DNA of 64,000 nucleotides from Sesamum alatum (Eukaryota; Streptophyta; Magnoliopsida; Lamiales; Pedaliaceae): positions 19,372,046-19,436,045 of the forward strand of contig JACGWO010000007.1 of the NCBI GenBank assembly GCA_034509735.1, read 5' to 3'. Shown in pieces: positions 21,241-31,914 of this stretch; the stretch's first letter is position 1; each line of letters begins with the position of its first letter. A model generated the notes under the pieces. It saw only the letters and a program-made list of their open reading frames with translations, ran no database searches and was not told where the DNA came from. The translations under genes were made by a program, and so were the position numbers.

Positions 21241-22225
21241 TGTTAGTCGAAGTGCCAACTCTTTTAGTGAGTCAAACCCTATAACGGAGGACTTTTCTTT
21301 GACCGCTTCCACTAGAGCTTCTGGAAGAGGTTACTTTGTTTTTACTTTCCTCATCTTGATCAATTTGTTGTTCGGATTTCCCGGTGGATGAGTCTTGTTT
21401 ATCTCTTGTACTCCTGAGATAGTATTTAGCATCAGAAAAATGAGACTCAATCTCGGTGAATGGTTTATCATCAATGAGCACCTTCTTCACAACACCATCT
21501 CGTGAATACTTGAAGTATTGGTGCCATTAAGAAGGAACCACGCCATTCTCATGTAGCTTGTTGTGCGGTTTAGAGCTAAGTAGTAGGTCTTCATCAGTAA
21601 AGGTCATTGTTGATTTGCATTCATCCTCATTAGAGGAATCTATGTTTTCGAGTAGGTCATCCTCGTTCATTGTAGTGTTATTCCCATGTGTGATATTGCA
21701 CGAAGCTTTTCTGCCATCAAAAGACGCGCATTTGGTTGTCATAAGATTTGTTGCCGCTGAATCCTCTTGAAGAGAGATTTTACCTTGGCAAGCTAATTGC
21801 ATACCCTTGTCCTTGAACACGAAGCAATCTTGTATTGAATGTCCAACTAAATGATGATATTTGCAGTACTTTGGGTCATCTATTCATTCGGCTTCTCCAG
21901 GTCGCCTCGCTTCGGGCAAGTCGAGGAGGTTAGCCTCCAAGAAATCATCAAATATTCCGGGGACATCGGAATAAAGAAATGGATATTGCTTTGCTTGCAT
22001 TTCCTTCAAGGTTAATTTTCTTTGCGGTCTCTCGTAGGGAGCGTTGTTCTTTAGGATGCTACCGTTATTTGCCTTGCTTAAAATCTTAAAGGGTGCCACA
22101 TTTACTGCCATGGATTCCTTGCTTGGAGATTCCGAATAAGATTTGCTCCACTTCTTGACTTCTTGCATTTCTTTGCTCTTGCAGGGTTCTTGAATAGGTG
22201 GTCCTTCCACTTCACTCGCTGCCAT
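21241..22225 (-). pseudogene. Ty3/gypsy gag C-terminal half with CCHC-like knuckle
   Basis: Minus strand from 22225: MAASEVEGPPIQEPCKSKE..., then PQRKLTLKEMQAKQYPF, and after one stop at about 21882 a knuckle-like block CKYHHLVGHSIQDCFVFKDK (about 21865-21805) typical of plant gypsy Gag. Next comes an acidic stretch ending near 21527. A further frame (21490-21272) carries [21 protein letters not shown]. Order and motif match the Gag-PR region of Tat/Athila-type elements. Several stops make it non-functional. Confidence 0.7.
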
Positions 22226-22239
22226 ACTTAACTTAATAT

Positions 22240-23317
22240 CATGTGCTCAAGTGGCTAAGTCTTCAAAAGGTTTAGTTAGGATTCCTTGGAGAATATATCG
22301 AAGGCCCCAATTCATCCCTTGAATATACATCTCAATGTTTGAAGCTTTGGATAATCAATCTTTGCAATTAAGGCTCAAATTTCTCCACCTAATATAATCG
22401 ATGACTGGCTCATCCTTTCATTGACGGGAATTTGTAAGCTCAATCGCTGATAGTGCACCGAGTGTTGTAGAAGCGATTGAGAAATTCTTGCTCTAGTTGT
22501 TCCCATCCATCAATTGAAACCAATCTCCAAATCAGTATACCTGTCAAATGCGTTTCCTTTCAATGATCGAACAAAATACTTGACTAGATGATCCCCATAT
22601 GTTCCAGCATTGTTGCACGTCTCCATGAAGTGAGCCACGTGTGTCTTAGTATTGCCATTGCCATCAAATTGCTGGAGCTTTGGTTGGTAGCCCATTGGCA
22701 TTTTCAAGCTCTGAATCCATGGAGTGTAGGGTTTTGAGTAAGTGAAGGATGACCTTGAGCTTCCATCAATCTTGCTTCTGATGATTCCTTCAATGAATTC
22801 TTTTAGTTGGTCCATCGGAATCAGTCCATAAGAAGAGACTTGAAGCTCTTTTGCAGGTTTATCCTTCTCAGTATAATGTTCCTTTGTGGATACTTCTGCT
22901 GCATCATGAGCCTCAATTTATTTTCCTGGGATATGGCTCAATGTTGTCTGGCTTGTTGATCAACCTATAAATTTGGGCATCTTGCTCCTGGACATGTTTT
23001 GTGAGTCCGTCGATGGCTCTTGTCAGACTTGCTATTTTCTCTTATAAGATTGTAGCATTCATCACCATGACCGGACCCACATTCATTGTGAAGAAGTAGC
23101 TAGATCCGGAGCGAGGAGAGGACGGAGGAGATTTATCTTTGTCATCTTCACTTGCGTGGCTAGGTACAAATATGTCCTTCTGAGCAGAATCAATGGGAGG
23201 AATCATTTGGGAAGATTCCTTAAGTTTTTTCGACATGCCCCTTGTAGTAACACCAACACTCTTCATACTAGCACTAGACGACTTTGTTGTGGAGAGTTCG
23301 GAATTCAGCGTCTTCAT
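22240..23317 (-). pseudogene. Ty3/gypsy gag N-terminal half
   Basis: It starts at ATG 23317: a Ser/Thr-rich leader with VGVTTRGMSKKLKESS, then after frameshifts ASLTRAIDGLTKHVQEQD (about 23040-22985). The conserved Gag core follows in the frame 22815-22510 (KPYTPWIQSLKMPMGYQP, QQFDGNGNTKTHVAHFMETC, LVKYFVRSLKGNAFDRYTDL). That core is the retrotransposon gag domain of plant gypsy elements. The frame is broken at 23042, around 22920 and at 22510. With 21241-22225 it forms one Gag. Confidence 0.75.
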
Positions 23318-23385
23318 AGTTTTTCCTTGAGTATCTATTTAAGTACTTCAGACTTTGATGAAGAGAAGAGATGAGAGGTAGAGCA

Positions 23386-23404
23386 GTCCCACTAGGCGTG
23401 CCAA
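23386..23404 (-). promoter_or_regulatory. Candidate gypsy primer binding region
   Basis: Minus strand ttttggcacgcctagtggg, directly inside a putative LTR end (...tctgtttaca at about 23410). The tggcacgcc...gtgggac form is familiar from plant gypsy elements between LTR and gag. The primer tRNA is not assigned. Confidence 0.5.
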
Positions 23405-23409
23405 AATTT

Positions 23410-24175
23410 TGTAAACAGATTTTCGTATTTCTAAATTCATCGAAACAAGATACTATTACAAATAAATTCTTGAGTTGAATTGAGTATTTGTGGGTGCCAA
23501 AACTCTACTTGAAACTCTGATTCTTCTCTTTAAGAACGTGATCTTTGATTTCGGCAACTTCGTAGGTGAAACTTGACGTTTGATCTTCTTTGATGTTGAC
23601 TATGAATAGTGTTAATTGAGGGGTCATTGACATGTTCCCGGATTAAACGCTATAAATTTGGAATATATGACTTGAATTTAGAATATTTCTTGGTGGATTT
23701 GAGAATTTGATCTTCCGCCGAGGTGGGCTTTCATCTTGATAACGTTAATTTGTCGGTCTTCGGACCTCTTCTCGAAGTAAATGCTGATTTTGGATGATTT
23801 CCACGATGAATGCTTTGAATCTTGCTTTGAACGTCATGGATCTTCCTTGATTTGTGCTTGAGAGGATGTTGGAACTTTTTTAATGTTCTCTTGCTTGTGT
23901 CTTCAATTGTAAGTGTATTTTGAATGAGTTTCAAGAAACCCTTTATATAGCTGTCAAAGAGGTAGAGTTGTGGTGAACTTGAACACTATTTTGTATTATC
24001 TCTTTATTTTAATTTTAAAAGATAATACATTAAATATTTGGAAAGACATGATTGGTCGATTTTGATATTATCTCTTTAGTTTTTGTATTTTTCATAGAGA
24101 TAATATAAAAAATATTTGGGTTGACTTGATTGGCCGAAACACCACAATTTGCCACTTGTCGGCCATCAATTTGAT
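23410..24175 (-). repeat. Putative 5' LTR of the gypsy remnant
   Basis: On the minus strand it ends ...ctgtttaca beside the PBS-like sequence and contains a TATA-like tatataaaggg (about 23940-23950) followed by a transcribed-looking region. The far end is uncertain: a TG at about 24175 (tgatggccgacaagtggc) is one option, but a similar word (gacgacaagtgg) near 24290 allows a longer LTR. No second LTR was found for comparison. Confidence 0.5.
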
Positions 24176-24511
24176 GAAAAAATATATATTAAAATATTAA
24201 TTAAATTAACTATTTATATTTAAAATTAATTTAGTAAATTCCAAAATAGATATAGAAAAGGGAATTTAATTGATAAATAACATATATTTTCCACTTGTCG
24301 TCATTTGATTGGATGCAAATTAACTTGTCTACAGATTGTATTAATAGAGGTGAAGGATGGATGAGTCTTGATGATAGTAATAGACATAATGATGAAAATA
24401 TTATGAGTAACATTGGTATTAATTATGCAAATGAGCAAGTGAAGAGGGTGAAATGGAGGACTGAAATATTTTGATATGATGTATGGGCTTATTAACGTTG
24501 AAGTTGATTTA

Positions 24512-24577
<66 letters not shown>

Positions 24578-24659
24578 TCTTCATACTTGTTGTTACTTTT
24601 TTTTTATTTTATATATTATTTGAATTTTATTTTGAAGAGGTTAAAAATGTATATTTGAT
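24176..24659. other. AT-rich DNA with ATT microsatellite
   Basis: No gene seen. About 70 bp at 24510-24577 is a nearly pure ATT/TAT trinucleotide repeat. The rest is low-complexity AT-rich sequence between the gypsy LTR and the CACTA end. Confidence 0.7.
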
Positions 24660-25472
24660 GCGATAGCTACAAAACCCTTCATTGAAAGTGTAATTGATAT
24701 TTTGGTAGATAATACCACTAATAAGAATGTAGCTATAGAAAATCATTGCTGCTTTTTTAAAATTCGCTACAAAGTTTTTGTGGTTTCTAATAAGTCCACA
24801 ACAGAATTATCGTAGTTCTATGGAAACAAAAATAGCTATGAATTTCCATTGCTATGGTAAAGGAAAAAACAAAAATCGCCACAAATTTTTTTCTAGTTTC
24901 TAATGATTTAACTATGGAGTTATCGTAGTTTTGGAATTGGAAATTGGAAATTGCTACAAAGTCTCGCTTGTAATGGAAACAAAAATGGCTATGAAATTTC
25001 CTTCGCTATAGTAATGAAAACGACTATAGAATTTCAATTTCTATAGTGGAAATATTGCTACGGATTTTGGTAGAAAAATTGCTAAGTTTTGTAGCCATGG
25101 CGTTGGAAATTACTATAAAATTTCCGCTTCCATTGCGATGGCGGTGGCTCCAGATTTTCAATTACTATGTATATAGCAATAGAAATTCCGTGTTTAAGTT
25201 ATAAGAATTGATAAAAAAATATATGCAACGGATATTTCGTCCTTACTGCAACAAAATTAGCTACGGAATCTACATATATTATATACCTATAGAAAGTGCT
25301 ATAGGAATTTGTAGCCATGACACCTACAAACATTAAAATAGCTATAGCCAAAATTAGCTACAGAGGTATAGGTTTCGGAAATAGGTACAACCACTTTTGT
25401 AGCTATAGATACTGGTATATATGAGTATTGGCTACGGCTAAACTGAAGTGGATACCCTATTATTTGGTAGTG
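24660..25472. mobile_element. One end of a CACTA (En/Spm) transposon with subterminal repeats
   Basis: At 25455-25472 the sequence ends ...cctattatttggtagtg, i.e. CACTACCAAATAATAGG on the minus strand, a CACTA-type terminus. The 800 bp inside it carries many short copies of gctac/gtagc and tagctat words in both orientations, as expected for CACTA subterminal repeats that bind transposase. The opposite terminus was not found, so this is a truncated copy or a small derivative whose other end decayed. The flanking sequence to the right belongs to a copia pol remnant, into which it inserted. Confidence 0.65.
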
Positions 25473-26629
25473 AGGCAAACTTATTTTCTCAAACAAAAAA
25501 GAAATTCATGTTCCGTCAATCCAGTAGCAGAAAGTAAATTACTTGAATATTAGGTGCATATTGAACATCAGTAAAGAGTAGCTCATGGCCATTGTTAAGC
25601 TTGTGCACCATTGCACATAGCAATATAATAGTTGCATGCTGGCACTCGATGGTAATCCATAAATCCAGCTCGATCCATTCTCACATGTTTGGTTGCGCTT
25701 GTATCTACAATCCAACCAACGAAAGAATTAGCCACAAAAATATGTTAACACACAAAAGAACTTGGAGAGCTTAGGTTTACCTTTTTTGGCTCAGTGCAAT
25801 CACAAGCAAAGTCACCCATCTTTCGGCAGTTATAGCAGTTGACCTTTATCATTTTTCTTCTTTCCACCCTATTGTTCTCGATGACGGTTCATAGCCTATT
25901 CACCATTTGGGGCCAAGTTCTAGCTTTGGATTTGGTTCTAACTCTATCCAGCACCAGTCTATTTATTTTCGACTGTTGCCTTTATGGGGCTTATGATGAC
26001 CAGCATGTGAGATAAAGGCAGCTTGTTGAGCACGTTCAGACTCTCTACGGCAACCTCAAGTTTGAGATGACTGGTGACACTGTTGAATATTTTTATTTGC
26101 TCATTGCGCATTAGCACTAGCTTCACGTGTCCCAAAGTCTGCTCAGGTAGCAACCTAAAGACAAACATGACTTGTTTTTCATCACTAAGCTCACAACCGG
26201 CACGCTGGACTTCTTGTATCATATCTTTCATGACATCAAGATGTTGGATAATGTATTGATTGAACTTAAAGGTCAGTGCCCTTGGTCTCGTAGTCAAGTT
26301 GCTACCATACGCAACCTTCAAAACTTTCGATAGCTCTTTAGCAATTGGATATTTCTCATATTCACGGATCAAATTATTGTGCCTGTAGCCTAGCATAGTA
26401 AAGTGTGCACTCATATCTTGATCCACCAATTATTGTACGTTTCGAATTCGCGGCAATATTGGGAATTTTTCCATTTTCACGCTCTACTGGTTGGGCATGG
26501 TAGTGGTGAGATGAACAAGGATCTTTTTATGGTGCAATAAAAATTGAACTTCTCCATGACACATTGATAGTGTTGGCCATTGAATATGCCACTACCAAGA
26601 ATGTCAGAAAAAGTTAGTTCGGTCTCCAT
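25473..26629 (-). pseudogene. Gag and protease start of a second copia lineage
   Basis: ATG at 26629 (METELTFSDILGSG, FNGQHYQ). After a broken stretch, the frame 26429-25959 carries the UBN2/copia Gag core (AKELSKVLKVAYGSNLTTR, LTFKFNQYI, LSDEKQVMFVFRLLPEQ). A zinc knuckle follows at about 25855-25800 as CYNCRKMGDFACDC, where the invariant His is Asp. A protease-like DTSATKHV (about 25709) and DRAGFMDYHRVP come next, and the reading is cut by the CACTA end at 25472. This Gag differs from the A/G/I type, so it is another copia lineage. Several stops make it a pseudogene. A 76-bp GTAAAC...TTGTAG segment (25780-25705) between knuckle and protease looks intron-like but its removal does not restore the frame. 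Confidence 0.7.
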
Positions 26630-27149
26630 TACTGTATTACATGCGCAATAATGTTAGGTATTGTTCTATGATTTTATTACGAATCTAAATAAATATTATT
26701 ACTTTATTTAATTTTGTGGGATCGAAAGTTTTGCAATCAAGCTAGTAATCATCTCCCAAAATAATTAAAGATCGTAAGAAAAGTTATCAACCGAATAATA
26801 AGATTGCAGTATGTCCATATATAGATACAAACATTTCACTAACAATAGAACATGAGTTGAATTTGGTGCTTCATGTAGAAATAATTTCATGGCCTCAAAA
26901 TTGGCCCCAAAATACATGTCCAATAGAGAGCATTAATTTGTTCAGGCATACAACATGATTCTAAAAAAATTGGGATACCCCATTATCACAAGGTCCATAA
27001 CTTATCACCATCTACACATTATTTTCTTAATTTTCAGATTAGGAGAAAAAAAAAAGCAAAATAAAGAAACCATTCAGTCATCCAGCTTGGCTCTTCTAGT
27101 GTAAGCCAGCGCCCCACACAGTTCGCACCAACACGACGGAGGCAAATGG
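26630..27149. other. No recognised feature
   Basis: AT-rich sequence upstream (on the minus strand) of the copia gag at 26629. I see no PBS or LTR end and no convincing ORF. The last 70 bp before the LTR scrap at 27150 is more GC-balanced but not recognised. Confidence 0.5.
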
Positions 27150-27253
27150 TGTTAGAATAGGTGACCAGAAAGAATTTAAATTGCGTTCAAGGGGTGTTCC
27201 CTTGAACGTTCCCGAGCTATCGGTGTATAAACGCAAAACATAAACATATAAAA
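27150..27253. repeat. Scrambled LTR fragments, head-on
   Basis: 27150-27173 is the start of a plus-strand LTR (tgttagaataggtgaccag). It is followed directly by about 80 bp of minus-strand LTR R/U5 (containing ttcaaggggtgttcccttga). The same R/U5 segment recurs inside LTR K at about 27330-27400. Confidence 0.6.
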
Positions 27254-29412
27254 TGAAGGAAAGAGGATCGGCCCGGGAACGCGGCGGAAGCGCGGTGGAG
27301 ATAAAAATTGAGCGGAATAAAATAATTTAAATCGTGTTCAAGGGGTGTGCCCTTGAATGTTCCCAGGCTATCATTGTATAAACACAGAATATAAACATAT
27401 AAAATAAACAATCGTTCATGGATATAGAATTAAGAAGAAACCGAGAGCAAAAATGTAAGTCGGAATACCTTTCTTGATTTTGTATTTCGATCAGCGACAA
27501 GTGTTGATTCCTCCCGATGTTCATTCATGCGAGGTCCCAACGTAGAGACCCTCTAACATAGTCCACACCACACCGGTAGAGATCTCGTTTTTCTTGCTAG
27601 AAAAAAATGGTTCTAGAGGATGAAATCAAAAAAGGGATTACACTATCAACTTAGTGTTCTTTCTTGATCTTACTTTGTTCTTCAATTGATCCTAGATCAA
27701 TGAAGCAAAATAGGATTTAGAGAGTAGAGAGAGAGGGTAGAGAGTGTTCATCATTTTCCTAGAAAAAGATGAATAATAAAATTCATCATTTTCATGATAG
27801 TATATAGACATATAAATACTTTATTAATGTGATTATTGCAATGTGTCTAGGTTCATCCAAGGATGTCTAGATACATTCCAATCAATTCCCATTAATCATC
27901 AATCAAGCCTACCATTTCATAATGTATGATTTAATCATACCAAGTGAAAGAGGCTTGATTGAAATTGATTTGTCTGTTTCCAAAAGAGACAAGTCAACTT
28001 GTCATCAAAGGCCTTCATGGCCAATTTTAGTACTTCCAAAAGAAGTAATTTTCCGCCATCCCGTTTTAGAAGAAGTCCAACTTCTTCTAATTCCAAAAGT
28101 AGAATTAACACCTCTCTTGGGCCAAGATTTAATGGATTGTATTTTATTATAATCCAATTATAATAAGCCCAAGAATAAAATCCTAGTTAATTCATAGTCC
28201 AATTAAATAGTTCCCGTTAATCGTTTAATTCAATTAAGATATCCAAGTTCTGATTCTCGACTTAATCGATAAATCCCATTTTACAATATCGGCCCGTCCA
28301 TCCAATGGACCATCTCTTAAGTAATCTAATTACTTATCATCATATGAAATTGACTCCAAGTCAATTCATTCACCTCCTCGGTGATTTGTGTGTGACCCTT
28401 TAGGATCACCCTCAGCTAGACTTGGACTCATGTCCAACAGGAGCCTGTCCATCGGTAACCATCTAGCAACCGTCCATGGCACTAGAGACTAGGTCAATGT
28501 TGTTGCGAAAATTTAGGCGCCGATTCTGTACAGGTACGGTCCTACTGTTGACCGTCTCCCGGCCTTAATCTAGGGTATGAAATTGGGCGCCGGTTCCCAT
28601 CCTTGACTAGGCAACTATGCTTCATACTCGAGATGCGTTTACTCTATTGATCGACATAGGAAACCCTTTCCTACTCAGTCAATTGCTATGGTCATAGACT
28701 TTCAGAGTCTAAATCATCTCAGAGTGCATAGGAGACATCACCATCATGTATTGACAGGGGACAGATCCTATTTTGGAATCCACCGTCCTCGCTACATACT
28801 CCAACTGCACCGGACAAGGCTTATAATGACCAACTTACATAATGATCACCTCTCGCCAGATCCAAGATATAGTCTCCGTATGCACGTGACTGCAATGATT
28901 CCTCAAGTCCGAGGACTAATCCCGTACTATTGATACCGCGAATTTCAGTCATACGACCAAACCTCCAAGGCTTCCATATGATGATTCCCGCGAGTCAGTT
29001 CAGTCAGTCGACCACCTTGTCAACTAACCCACTAAAATTGCATAAACGACCTTCGTCTGTCGCCGATGAAACTTGGCACTCACCCAGTGAATGCAATACT
29101 TAGTGCAAGTCTCGATAGGACACTCGATGCCTAATTTCGAGGTCCTCGACTTGGAACGTTTCAGACTAACCTTCAGAAGTTGGTTTCATAGCCGTCATCC
29201 AATGCGCAACCCAACTACATGGGTAATCGAATTGGTGTATGGGCATTTGTTGTGACATTGAAATGCTGTTCAACGTTAGTAGTAAGCACAACAAACACAA
29301 TGTCAGTGATGAAAACTTACTCTATTCATCAAGATAATATTGTATTAATAAAGATTAATGAATAGTTCCAAAAACCCCAATCCAATTGGCTTTCTGGTCA
29401 CCTATTCTAATA
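27254..29412 (-). repeat. 3' LTR of element K, minus strand
   Basis: On the minus strand it begins tattagaataggtgaccag (29412 leftward, first bases altered from TGTT) and ends cgatcctctttccttca at 27254; 2159 bp. It contains the shared core block (about 28440-28500, revcomp) and the LTR words cggcccgtccatccaatggac (28290). A PPT (revcomp gtcccacttgacc, 29415-29427) and RNase H remnant lie on its right, so it is the 3' LTR. Confidence 0.85.
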
Positions 29413-29799
29413 ATGTCCCACTTGACCTCAAAGCTAATTACCCATGTCTCTTAGAACCTTCTGAGAATGAGTAATCTGCGATACCGGCTCAGTCTCGCAG
29501 GTCTACTTTATTTTCTACCGAGGTAATACAGTCCAACCGTATCTCGCCTCTTCCTACCATCGCTACCTGTTGATGGTTGCTATCTAAGAATTTTCCATTG
29601 ATCTTTTGATGAGATCTCGGGCCCAAAGGCTTTTACCATAGCCAAGTTGTCAAACTCCAAAAGCAACTACTGGCTCGGCCGTGCTAGGCACTACATCCAT
29701 CTGATGGATGTTAATTTTATCCAAATCACTTTCCAGAAACAACTTCCAAAGTTGCCATATATTCAACCTTCATGATGACATGTCGTGGTATCCTGCTTG
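29413..29799 (-). pseudogene. Element K RNase H end, decayed, with PPT
   Basis: The minus strand gives the PPT ggtcaagtgggacat (29413-29427) preceded by a decayed RNase H 3' end. Recognisable nucleotide blocks include cgagatctcatca, ttcttaga, gatacggttggactgtatt and cagattactcattctcag. These match the decayed end of J (60080-60374) better than the intact-type ends of G or A, including the replacement of the DNNG-coding part by gacaacttggctatgg. No frame survives. It is cut at 29799 by the insertion of LTR L. Confidence 0.7.
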
Positions 29800-30161
29800 T
29801 GTTAGAATAGGTGACCAGAAAGTCAATTAGATTGCCTGTTCTGGGAACTATTCATTGATCTTTATCAAAGTAATAGTATACTGATAGATAAAGCAGTATT
29901 CATCACTGGCAAAATGTGTTTGTTGTGCTTACTACTTACATTGAATGGCGTTTCAATGTCACAACAAATGCCCACAGACTGATTGGTTAAACCCATTAAG
30001 TTATGATGCATGTATTTTTCAAGCATATTTTTCTGTATGTTATGATGCTTTTGAATACACAGAACGCCCGGTAATTCAAGAGGAACACCCCTTTGAAATC
30101 ATTTTTAAATTTATCTTATTTTACGCTTCTGCCACGTTCTCGGTTCGTACCGATTCTTTCA
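29800..30161 (+). repeat. Very short internally deleted 5' LTR (element L)
   Basis: It begins TGTTAGAATAGGTGACC and ends ctttca just before a perfect PBS, but is only 362 bp. The first ~190 bp match LTR starts such as F, the last ~160 bp match LTR ends, and the ~1.8 kb in between (core block, TATA region) is gone. The join is near 29985-30000. Confidence 0.8.
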
Positions 30162-30162
30162 A

Positions 30163-30180
30163 TGGTATCAGAGCCCGGTT
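30163..30180 (+). promoter_or_regulatory. Primer binding site of element L
   Basis: tggtatcagagcccggtt, one base after the LTR end; identical to A and J. Confidence 0.9.
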
Positions 30181-31914
30181 CGGTGTTGTGGCTTTAGGAA
30201 TAACATGTTTTTATGTGATGAGCATGTTCAACATGTTTAATTTGCTTTGGGGAAGCATGTTTTACGGTTTTAAACATGATTATGTGTTTAGAAAAATATG
30301 TGTTAATTTTGTTTTTAATTATGGATATCCATGCATTTTTTGAAATTTGAATATTCTGTAAATGCATGTTTTAGTTTCAGTTTTAATGCAGAAATTTAAA
30401 AAAAAAAAAAATTGGGTTGAAAAACAGTGCAGCCGGCAGTAGCTGCCGGCCGCGTGCGCCCGTTCGCCCGTGTGCGCGCACAGGCGCTGAGCGCTGGACG
30501 GTCGCGTGCGCTCATGCGCGCGAGCAGGCACTGCGTAGCGCTGGCCGTGCGCGCGCGTCCGGTGGTGCTGCCTGCCGGCCGATTTTGAACGTTTTTGTCG
30601 TTTTAACCCGAAAAGATTTTCCACATTTCTGCATATTTTCTGGAATGATTAATTTTGGCTAATTTTAATTTTGGTTAAATTGGATTTTTTTTAAAATTAA
30701 ATTGTACCTTAGATTAACTTGGAAATGGTTTCCAAACAAAAAAGATATTTTTTGGTACATTGGATGTATGATACTTGATATCGATTTTTAATTGCATTAT
30801 TAATATATATATATGTATATTTCTGCATATAATTATGTTGTTGTTTATGATATTGGATATGATTTTTTATAAATGCATTGGATGTATTTATTTGTTGGGC
30901 ATGTTTATATTTGATATAAATGTGTGTTAATTGTTTATTGAATAAACAATGGGGATGATCACAAAGCCCATGGCCCTTATGTATGGTTTAATTTTTGTTG
31001 GGTGAGGCCTGCATGCCTCTTTGTTTTATTATTCTCTTGCTCTCTCTCGTTTTTAGCCTTGAAATAATAAGGGTTGCTTTCTTCCTCCTTGTGTACTCTC
31101 CCCAACTTCTGATTGGGATTTCTTATTTAAGTTGTAATGAGTGTAGTTAGGTTGGTGAGGATTTATTTTTTATAATAAATTGTAAAGAAGCATTTCCATG
31201 GCGATGGAGGCCCAAGAAGAGGCCCGTTGAACGGAGCCACGATGAAGAGTCCAAAAGAATGAAGAGGCGTTAAAAGGCCCATTAGAATGATAATGGGTTA
31301 TAGTTTTGTAATAATGTAAGCTACCCTAGATTGACCATAGATCCAACGGGCTCAGTGGATCACATAGGATTGGGCTTGTGGTCATCCAACAAGGGCGTGC
31401 TAGGCTTATTTTGCATGTGGTGTATGTTTTAATATTTGATGTATGATGTGTTTGGAATGCTTCCTTTATATTCAATGTTAAAACTCGAGCATGCAAAACT
31501 TTCTTAATGATGAGGTCTCGGTCACTAATAAACTTAACTTTCACTTGGATGGTCCAAGTAAATATTAGGCCCATTAATAGATTAAAAAGTCAAATGGTTT
31601 GATTTAAATCCAAGCCTTCCATCCATAGCAATGTAGTGAGGAAGCTACTTTCACCCATTCGTGGTCTCACGAGTCGTGGCATCACGAGTCGTGGCATGTT
31701 TGGAATGGAAGAAAGTTGTGCTATTGTTGTGAACAAAGGAATATGCTCCTATTTTCCTATATCACGAGTTGTGGGGGGCGATGGTTGAGATATTCATTTG
31801 GTTGATGGGTCGGGCCTAACGCTGAGTAACATGATTCGCTTGGAGTCCTCGGGATCATGTGAAGAGGTGAGGCAAAATAACTTGGGGATCTCATTGGATG
31901 AGAATGGTATAGGT
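30181..31914 (+). other. Leader of element L with GC island, truncated
   Basis: Same order as the A leader: GC-rich island (about 30420-30590), gatcacaaagcccatggccc (30957), pyrimidine tract and gaaataataaggg (about 31060), accatagatccaacgggct (31337), gggcgtgctaggc, and the CACGAGTCGTG motif at 31668-31678, 31683-31693 (a 15-bp tandem copy) and a variant at 31763-31773. It stops at 31914 where LTR D begins, before the expected TATA box and gag. No gene. Confidence 0.75.

Noticed and set aside
24510..24577. Regular short repeat considered as a CRISPR-like or structural array
   Set aside because: It is a simple ATT microsatellite without spacers, in a plant genome.
25705..25780. True intron in the second copia lineage
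   Set aside because: Borders fit GT-AG but splicing would not join the knuckle frame to the protease frame, so I list it only as a weak observation.
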